In this document: positions 39,685 through 45,350 of the stretch, in pieces | How the letters are laid out: every line of letters starts with the position of its first letter | How positions within the stretch are numbered: position 1 is the first letter of the stretch | Assembly: GCA_022843045.1 (NCBI GenBank) | Contig: JALHOJ010000026.1 | Span: 1-45,350 of the forward strand | Length of the DNA: 45,350 nucleotides | Reading direction: 5' to 3' | Origin: Phycisphaerales bacterium | Lineage (GTDB): Bacteria; Planctomycetota; Phycisphaerae; Phycisphaerales; UBA1924 | Position numbers and translations under genes: made by a program | The notes under the pieces: generated by a model | Seen by the model: only the letters and a program-made list of their open reading frames with translations | Told to the model about the DNA's origin: nothing | Databases searched by the model: none

Positions 39685-39923
39685 TTTCTAGACCCCTGTA
39701 CTTGCGACACGATCAACCCGCTCCGCGCTACGTGCCACGCACGGGTTTGTTCGTGTCGGAGATGATTCTTGGGATGCCAGCGATTGGATTTCGCCGGCGG
39801 CCTCCACTGCCCCCCAAGGCACGAACCTCATCAAATTGTTGGCCGTACGCCCTGCTGCCAATGTGGCAGGAGCGAATCTGACTTGGCTATGCTTCCCCAC
39901 ATCGGATGGCATAGGACGGCCCC

Positions 39924-40901
39924 GTGGCGAAGCGCACAATCCATTCTGACGCATCACGCGACGCGACGCGCTCCGCGCACCGCTGCGCGGGCCAGCTTCT
40001 CGCGAACAAATCTCGCGGCGGGTTCATCCTGCGCGAGGAGGGTTTCGGCCCCAACCTCATCCTCACCGTCATCATCGCCGGCGGCGTCGCCATGTCCGCG
40101 ATCATCGCCAAGGAAGTCATCGCCGCCCGCACCCAACTAGCGCCGATGCTCAGCACGCAGAGCGTCGCCCTCGACGAAGACGCAAGCCTCAAGCCCGTCG
40201 AACCCGCCAAGCCCCTGCCACCCGAATCGCCCGTGACCATCGCCCGCGGCGCAGGCACAACGACGCAGGCCCCGTCGATGATCGGCGCAAACAACGCCGC
40301 TCCGACTTCCGCCGCGACGCAGCCAACGCCAACCGCGCAACCACCCATGCCGCTCCTCGCGCCAGGCACCTGGTTCGAGTTTGGCCACCCCGACTTCATC
40401 GGCCCCCCCCCGCCCAGCACCCTCGTCAGCGACCCCGCCCTCCGCTGGTTCAACGGCCGCCCCGTGCGCCCCGCCAAGGTCCTCTGGATGACCGTCACGG
40501 CGTACTCCCCCGACTGGCGCAGCTGCGGCGACTCCGCCGACGGCCGCACCGCCACCATGCACTGCGTCACCACCAACGCCCACCTGCTCATCGCCGCCGA
40601 CCCCGAAGTGCTCGCGTACGGCTCGATGCTCACGGTGCCCGGGTATGGTCTGCCGCTGGAAACCAAGCCGCGAGCCTCTGCCGCGCCCGCGAGCCCTGCG
40701 CCCAGCGACTCGCCCAAGACCCTCCCCGAAGAACCCATCGTCCCCGTGCTCGACTGCGGCGGAGCCATCAAGGGCTTCCGGCTCGACCTGCTCTACCCGA
40801 CGCACGAAGAGGCGCGGGTGTGGGGTGTGCGCTTTGTACCCGTCACGGTGTGGGAATACGCCGACGGCAAGCCCAAGCCGAATCCAAGAAGGCTGCGGTA
40901 A
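39924..40901 (+). CDS. Membrane-anchored 3D (Asp) domain protein
   Basis: A 325-aa protein with one TM helix near 43-67 (NLILTVIIAGGVAMSAIIAKEVIAA) and a Pro/Ala/Thr-rich linker (about 85-145). The C-terminal 3D domain has LWMTVTAYSPDWRSCGDSADG (about 189-209), IAADPEVLAYGSMLTVPGYG, and PVLDCGGAIKGFRLDLLYPTHEEA. Known: 3D domains have an MltA-like double-psi barrel with conserved Asp residues and act on peptidoglycan in some relatives (resuscitation factors, YocH, YabE). The family's usual DTGGAIKG is DCGGAIKG here. GTG start at 39924; an SD is not clear. About 40 residues separate the conserved halves (RASAAPASPAPSDSPKTL), a low-complexity insert. Confidence 0.78.
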   Translation: MAKRTIHSDASRDATRSAHRCAGQLLANKSRGGFILREEGFGPNLILTVIIAGGVAMSAIIAKEVIAARTQLAPMLSTQSVALDEDASLKPVEPAKPLPPESPVTIARGAGTTTQAPSMIGANNAAPTSAATQPTPTAQPPMPLLAPGTWFEFGHPDFIGPPPPSTLVSDPALRWFNGRPVRPAKVLWMTVTAYSPDWRSCGDSADGRTATMHCVTTNAHLLIAADPEVLAYGSMLTVPGYGLPLETKPRASAAPASPAPSDSPKTLPEEPIVPVLDCGGAIKGFRLDLLYPTHEEARVWGVRFVPVTVWEYADGKPKPNPRRLR

Positions 40902-40972
40902 CGTCCACGCCCCCGAATCACTCGGCCATGCGAACGCGCCGCCGCATCACCCCGCCATCAACAACGCACAAC

Positions 40973-41001
40973 GAAAAACGCCCGCGACATGCCGCGGGCG
41001 T
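40973..41001 (-). terminator. Intrinsic terminator of the second prepilin-like gene
   Basis: On the minus strand ACGCCCGCG pairs with CGCGGGCGT (loop gcatgt) and runs into TTTTCG, 26 nt after the stop. Confidence 0.87.
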
Positions 41002-41026
41002 TCGTGCAATCCAACCGCATCTGAAA

Positions 41027-42118
41027 TCAATCGATCGTCTGCGTCATCGCGCTGCGACCGGGCTTGATCACGTTGATGCTCTTCTGAGCCTGAGGATCGC
41101 TCGAGAAGAAGATGTCCTGAATGCTGCCCGTGGTGAACTTGCCGCTGCCATCGGCATACACAAAGTTCGCCCCGGCGGCGCCGTGGTTGTCCACCTTGCC
41201 ATACCCGCCCGCGAACGTCACGCCCGCCGCGCCCATCTGGGCATTGAGCGTCGTGCTCCCGGCGCTCGCGCCGTACCACGCCTTCGTGCCTACGTCCGGA
41301 CCGTTGGTTTCATCGCCAAAGAGCGGCGGAGGCGTAGGGATGTTGGGCTCGTCGGTCTTGAGGCCCGTGATGTACAGATAGCTGATGCTGTTCCACGCCA
41401 CCTGACGTTCACTGCCCGCGACGCGCGGATTGCGGAAGCCGGTCGTGCCTGTCCATGTCGTGGGCGAATACTGGGCCGCGCCGCCCTGGGCGACCGCTGG
41501 GCCGTAATACACGTCCTGCTTGTCGGAGGGACAGATCAGAATATCAAAGCCCGTCATGTAGTTGCGAAGCAACGGCGTGCGCGGTCCATTCAGGGGCGTG
41601 GACGTGCACCCGGCAGGCCCGGTGTTCGAGACCAGCGGATAGCAATCGAGCTGGTCGTTGTCGTCCGTGGGAGTCTGACCAGTCCAGCCGGCGTAGGTCA
41701 GGCCGTCATCTTCGAAGCCGACTTGGTTCAGGCTGAACAGCCCCGCCAACCCGCCGCGAGAGCTCTGCTCACCCAAGAAGCCGTCATTGACGCATTCGGG
41801 AACCTGCGGATACCAGCTCTTGTTGTCGTTCGCGTAGAGGGTCATGATCTGACCCATCGCCCGCGTGTGCGTCAGGCACTTGAGCGTTCGCGCGCTGTCC
41901 CGGGCCTTGCCCAGCGACGGAATCAGAATCCCAATCAACAGCGCGATGATCGCGATCACCACCAGCAATTCAATCAGCGTGAATCCAGATCGAAAACCGA
42001 ATCGAAGCCTGCCCGCTTTCGCATCGCCGCCTCGCGAAGTCCTCCCGTGAGTTCCTTCACACATCTGCATGGGACACTGCTGAGCGTTCGAAGGAAGCGT
42101 GACTTTCATCTGTTGCAT
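41027..42118 (-). CDS. Prepilin-type N-terminal cleavage/methylation protein 2
   Basis: A 363-aa pseudopilin-like protein. The leader is unusually long (about 45 residues) and ends RSG before FTLIELLVVIAIIALLIGILIPSLGKARDSARTLKCL. The mature part carries CPSDKQDVYY, a VAWNSISYLYI strand and the family C-terminal DNHGAAGANFVYADGSGKFTTGS (H-x-DG element). Processing by a prepilin peptidase is expected; no pilus or secretion cluster is adjacent, so it is an orphan like the one at 11990. Start uncertain: ATG 42118 (MQQMKVTL), ATG 42109 or an ATG further in; the leader length depends on this. Confidence 0.8.
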   Translation of the reverse strand: MQQMKVTLPSNAQQCPMQMCEGTHGRTSRGGDAKAGRLRFGFRSGFTLIELLVVIAIIALLIGILIPSLGKARDSARTLKCLTHTRAMGQIMTLYANDNKSWYPQVPECVNDGFLGEQSSRGGLAGLFSLNQVGFEDDGLTYAGWTGQTPTDDNDQLDCYPLVSNTGPAGCTSTPLNGPRTPLLRNYMTGFDILICPSDKQDVYYGPAVAQGGAAQYSPTTWTGTTGFRNPRVAGSERQVAWNSISYLYITGLKTDEPNIPTPPPLFGDETNGPDVGTKAWYGASAGSTTLNAQMGAAGVTFAGGYGKVDNHGAAGANFVYADGSGKFTTGSIQDIFFSSDPQAQKSINVIKPGRSAMTQTID

Positions 42119-42968
42119 GGACCTTGTTCCTGTCCCAGCGCGTCTTGGCTGGTGCTGTGCTTTGCCCTGACCCAAAACCAATCGACCGTTCCACTCCCCC
42201 ACTGCTCGCCGTCGAGGCAGTTCGGACCCGATTTTCACTCGCGACCGACCCCTATCGCCCTTCATCGCGCCCGGGGCTCCGCAGCAGCGCAAGGACTTTC
42301 GGAGAAGTTACTCGATAATGCCCCGCTTCGTCAAGACCTTCCCATCAAAATCGGAGAAGAAACCCACGGTTGCATTCCTTCACCCTTCGTACCGCATCAT
42401 TGACGGTTCCGGCGGAATTTCTTCCCCTCCGCGCGACAAACGTTCCAAAAAGTCCACGGAATCACCGCTCACCAACGGTTTCCCGAGGTCCGACGAATCG
42501 CCTTGCAGATGGAACAACAACCCTCTTCTCGCGCTCCCGGAACCAGCGCACTCACGGCCCCCACCTTCTAGGTCCGTTGCCGACCCAAGTCAAGTGGTTC
42601 CCCGGGGGTGGACTGAAGACTCGACCGAGCCTACAAGCCCACGCCCGCTTTCCGGGGGAACGCCGCCCGAGCATTCCCGGGGAGTCGTCCGGGAACGTCA
42701 TGAATCTGCGCTTCCCGAGTGGATTTTCCTCGCCTTTTGAGGTGCTCTTGCTGTATATTGCTTCTGGCCCGCCAACTGGCGGTCGCTCGTGCTCAGCCCT
42801 TCCGCGGCACGCTCCTTCGTGCAAGTCAGCCTCCCTCTGGGCGTTTCGCTCGGTGGTCAGTGCGGCCTGCATCGAGGGCACGCATGTTCCGCGCGTTGGG
42901 CCGCATTGCGGAGTTGAGGTGTTTGATTGTCTGGTCTATGGCCCCTCGGGCCCTTGGGAGATTTGCAA
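42119..42968. other. 850-nt divergent intergenic region, no supported gene
   Basis: This is the longest gap in the window. Short open frames here lack family features, SD and codon bias. Visible elements: hairpin ttcccgg/ccgggaa (42674-42695), an AT-rich tgtatattgc (42752-42761) in otherwise GC-rich DNA that could hold a -10 but lacks a convincing -35, and a leader hairpin ggccc-ctc-gggcc (42940-42952) just before the SD of the next gene. I see no known riboswitch, RNase P, SRP or tmRNA signature. Confidence 0.5.
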
Positions 42969-45197
42969 ATGAAGAACGTGAAGCGTTGTTCGGCTCTCGC
43001 ACTCGTCGCCCTCGCCGGCGGCGTCGCGTCCGCTCAGGTCGTCGTCAACGGCGTCCGCAGCGCGAATGAAGGCTACCAACTCGTCTGGACGCAAAACCAG
43101 CCGACCAGTTTCGGTGACAACGTCCCCGGCTCAATCGGCACCGCCGGCAACCCCGAGGCAGTCGTGTACGGCCTCGAACTCGCCGTCCCCCTCGCCGCTC
43201 TGGGTAACCCCGCCGCAGGCACCCAGATCCGTCTCGCCGCTGTGATGGGCAACGGTTCCAACCTCAGCAACCAGGTCATCGGCGCCGATCCGCTGCCGCT
43301 CTCGGGCACGTACAACAGCGTGCCGTTCACCGGCGGCCATCCCAACCTCGGCCAGGGCCGCGCCGTCAACTTCGCCAACAACGCTCAGTTCCCGGGCAAC
43401 CAGTTCCTCACGATCACGATCCCCGCGGGTCGCGCGGCGGGTCTTCCGGTGCTCGATGGCCAGCTCGACGGCCTCAACGGCAACAACGGCGCTGGCGGCT
43501 GGTGGGCCGGCTCGCGCACCTGGGTGCAGACCAACTTCTCGAGCCTCGCCAACAGCGAACTGAACAACTTGTACGTGCGCGTGTCTGACAACGGCACCGC
43601 TGGCGACACCAGCGACGACCAGCTCATGCTCTTCGTGGGCGGCAACTACCAGGGCTACAACCGCCTCGCGATCTTCTTTGACTATCAGGCCGGCGGCCAG
43701 AACCGCATGCTGAACGGCAACCAGAACTGGGGCTTCGGCTTCATTCCGGGCATCAGCGCCGCCACCGCCAGCAGCACCGACGGCCTCACCTGGGACGCAG
43801 GCTTCGAACCTGACGCGATCATGATCGCCAACGGCAACACCACCGACCAGTCCTACTACGACTGGTTCCTCCTGCCCGACGCGCCCGCTGGCAGCGGCCA
43901 GGGCACGTACCTGGGCAACGTCAACTACGGCATCGTCGGCGGCGACATCCTCGAAGGCGCTGCCGGTGTGCTCCCCACCGGCGGCACGCTCAAGGCCGGC
44001 ATCGACAACTCCAACACCGAAGGCGTGGGCAACGCTCCCGTCGGCGGCAGCCTGATTCCCAGCCGCGACCTCTGCGGCGGCTCCGAAATCAACAACCTGT
44101 ACTCCTGCGTCGACGGCGACGTGATCAGCATCTTCGTGGGCGGCAACCTCGAGAACAACTTCAACGGCCTCGTGCTCTTCTTCGACGTTGATCCCACCGA
44201 CGGCCAGAACGTGCTCCGCGGCAGCGGCGCCACGCCCCCCAACCCCTTCTTCGACGCCAACAACGGCCTCAACCGCATGGGCTCCATCGTGATCGACAAC
44301 CCCGATCCCGAGCCCGACGTCACCACCCCCGGCCTGACGTTTGAATCCGGCTTCACCGCCGACTACGTCCTCCGCGTGGGCAACAGCGCCAGCGAGCTCT
44401 ACGCCAACGCCGTCGCGATCCGCGCCAACGGCCGTCAGGAAGTCAGCGGCTTCCAGACCGAGTACACCTCATACAGCGGCGGCGACAAGTATCCCAGCAA
44501 CAGCCCCACCGCCTTCCCCGCCACCTTCGCTGACTTCCAGGACTTCCTGAACGCCGCGGATCCGCTGGAAACCAACGCCGGCTCGCGCACCACGACGACC
44601 CAGAACCCCGCCCCCTTCGCGCCGATCGATCCCGCCACGCTGACCCCAGGCGTGATCCGCGTCGACGTCGACAACAACAACATCGCCGGCGTCACCGGCA
44701 CGGGCGCGGGCGCCAGTGTTGCTGGCGCCGCAGACGTCGCCACCGGCATCGAAATCCAGATTCGCGCCAGCGAACTGGGCTGGAACGGCACCACCCCCAT
44801 CCGCGTCGCCGGCTTCATCGTGAGCAGCGACTACACCTTCGTCTCCAACCAGATCATCGGCGGCATCGACAGCACGGGCGGATTCGCCGAGGCCAGCCTC
44901 GGCGAAGTCAGCCAGGTGGACTTCAACACCGTGCCCGGCACGCAGTTCGTCACCCTGCTGTCCTGCCAGACCGGCCCGACCTGCGACTCCATCGACTTCA
45001 ACAACGACACCAGCTTCTTCGATCCCACCGACATCGACGCCTTCCTGAGCGTCTTCAGCGAAGGTCCCTGCCTCCCCGAATCCGCGACCTGCAACGACAT
45101 CGACTTTAACAACGACGGCAGCCTCTTCGACCCCTGCGACATCGACAGCTTCCTCCTGCAGTTCAGCGAAGGCCCCTGCACCCTCTGCGGCGTCTAA
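42969..45197 (+). CDS. Large secreted surface protein with double dockerin-like tail
   Basis: A 742-aa exported protein. Signal peptide about 1-22 (SALALVALAGGVASA). The body is Gly/Asn-rich and beta-rich. Two stretches repeat the theme NNLYVRVSDNG..DQLMLFVGGNYQGYNRLAIFFDYQAGGQN (about 200-250) and NNLYSCVDGDVISIFVGGNLENNFNGLVLFFDVDPTDGQN (about 375-415), followed by similar WDAGFEPDAIM and FESGFTADYVL segments. This indicates an internal duplication of about 200 aa. No enzyme motif recognised. Double tail at the end. ATG 42969 has SD GGGAG eight nt upstream. A strong terminator follows. Codon use is very C-ending, suggesting high expression (inference). Confidence 0.8.
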   Translation: MKNVKRCSALALVALAGGVASAQVVVNGVRSANEGYQLVWTQNQPTSFGDNVPGSIGTAGNPEAVVYGLELAVPLAALGNPAAGTQIRLAAVMGNGSNLSNQVIGADPLPLSGTYNSVPFTGGHPNLGQGRAVNFANNAQFPGNQFLTITIPAGRAAGLPVLDGQLDGLNGNNGAGGWWAGSRTWVQTNFSSLANSELNNLYVRVSDNGTAGDTSDDQLMLFVGGNYQGYNRLAIFFDYQAGGQNRMLNGNQNWGFGFIPGISAATASSTDGLTWDAGFEPDAIMIANGNTTDQSYYDWFLLPDAPAGSGQGTYLGNVNYGIVGGDILEGAAGVLPTGGTLKAGIDNSNTEGVGNAPVGGSLIPSRDLCGGSEINNLYSCVDGDVISIFVGGNLENNFNGLVLFFDVDPTDGQNVLRGSGATPPNPFFDANNGLNRMGSIVIDNPDPEPDVTTPGLTFESGFTADYVLRVGNSASELYANAVAIRANGRQEVSGFQTEYTSYSGGDKYPSNSPTAFPATFADFQDFLNAADPLETNAGSRTTTTQNPAPFAPIDPATLTPGVIRVDVDNNNIAGVTGTGAGASVAGAADVATGIEIQIRASELGWNGTTPIRVAGFIVSSDYTFVSNQIIGGIDSTGGFAEASLGEVSQVDFNTVPGTQFVTLLSCQTGPTCDSIDFNNDTSFFDPTDIDAFLSVFSEGPCLPESATCNDIDFNNDGSLFDPCDIDSFLLQFSEGPCTLCGV
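44982..45197 (+). repeat. Dockerin-like double tail, 742-aa protein
   Basis: Unit 1 CDSIDFNNDT..FDPTDIDAFL, linker LPESAT, unit 2 CNDIDFNNDG..FDPCDIDSFL, C-terminus TLCGV. Confidence 0.85.
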
Positions 45198-45250
45198 CAA
45201 CCCAGAGGCACAAAGGCTCCGCCTGATCGATGCACAACCTCACTCCCCCA

Positions 45251-45283
45251 CGCCCGGCCCCCAAAGGCCGGGCGTTTTCTTTT
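45251..45283 (+). terminator. Intrinsic terminator of the 742-aa protein gene
   Basis: cgcccggcc / ggccgggcg perfect 9-bp stem, loop cccaaa, then ttttctttt. Stem and tail resemble those at 22355, 35377 and 16891. Confidence 0.9.
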
Positions 45284-45300
45284 CCCCTTTGACCAACGGA

Positions 45301-45324
45301 CCCCACGCGCAAGCCCGGGTTGAC
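45301..45324. repeat. Partial copy of the cccacgcgcaagc-type element
   Basis: cccacgcgcaagcccgggt resembles the arms of the palindrome at 11887-11963 (gccccatgcgcaagcgtg, cacgcttgcccgtgggg). The window ends 26 nt later in a run of Cs, so any second arm is not visible. Confidence 0.4.
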
Positions 45325-45350
45325 CCGCCGCCGCGCCCTCCCCCCCCCCC

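Noticed and set aside
39688..39957. 89-codon minus-strand frame between htpX and the 3D-domain gene
   Set aside because: It overlaps the start of the 3D-domain gene and has no SD, no motif and Arg/Ser-rich shadow composition.
42318..42972. Two overlapping plus-strand open frames before the 742-aa protein
   Set aside because: Compositions are Ser/Pro/Arg-rich, the frames overlap each other, there is no SD, and both end in or beside the leader of a clear gene.
16964..45197. Tandem repeats with regular spacing considered as CRISPR
   Set aside because: The repeats are coding tail units (two per gene, 108-nt period) or palindromic elements; no array of identical repeats with variable spacers and no cas gene is present.
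45340..45350. Terminal run of Cs as a biological homopolymer signal
   Set aside because: It coincides with the window end and is more likely a contig edge or sequencing artefact than a feature.
1..45350. Insertion sequences, integrases, prophage or toxin-antitoxin genes
   Set aside because: No transposase, recombinase, capsid or toxin-like protein is recognisable on either strand.

Overview
The window looks like a chromosomal segment of a high-GC planctomycete, most likely class Phycisphaerae. No rRNA gene is present, so this rests on several converging signs. Two prepilin-type proteins have the planctomycetal layout (GFTLIELLVVI leader plus a C-terminal H-x-V/F-x-Y-x-D-G segment). A membrane protein carries a CPRCGYDLxG / CSECG ribbon. 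There is a divergent signal-peptide-bearing pyrophosphatase. Above all, seven large secreted proteins end in a Cys-bounded EF-hand/dockerin-like tail (C-x3-DFNNDG-x2-FDP-x-DIDxFL-x2-FSEGPC).

Layout. 1-6.7 kb: ABC ATPase and MCE-domain substrate-binding protein of an Mla-type lipid transporter, membrane pyrophosphatase, ribosomal protein S21 with a Gly-rich tail, small lipoprotein. 6.8-10.5 kb: dnaX, whose A7 slippery run joins the 0-frame gamma product to a -1-frame tau extension; tRNA-Leu(CAG) with its own terminator; a DUF1569/DinB-like protein; a zinc-ribbon membrane protein. 10.5-16.9 kb: glyA, a prepilin-like protein, an rlmN-like radical SAM methyltransferase carrying an in-frame palindromic repeat, a coupled DUF58 protein, and a convergent cysteine desulfurase. 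17-20.1 kb: subtilisin-like protease with a double tail. 20.3-22.3 kb: compact minus-strand cluster (membrane protein, rnpA, yidD, TetR). 22.4-45.2 kb: a secretome island. It holds six more tail-bearing proteins (five-fold PPC-like repeat protein, PA14 lipoprotein, unknown beta-rich protein, serine hydrolase, about 14-blade propeller with Ig domain, 742-aa surface protein), a FGE/SUMF1-fold protein with a PEP-CTERM-like end, and a fibre-like protein with a C-terminal coiled coil. Between them lie HtpX, a 3D-domain protein and a second prepilin-like protein.

The shared tails suggest one common post-export handling, docking or anchoring system for otherwise unrelated extracellular proteins. No receptor (cohesin-like) or sorting enzyme is visible here. 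Intergenic DNA is rich in palindromic elements built from a short tandem word in one arm and its reverse complement in the other; one of these sits inside the rlmN-like coding sequence. Most of the secretome genes are monocistronic, with strong intrinsic terminators and hairpin-containing leaders.
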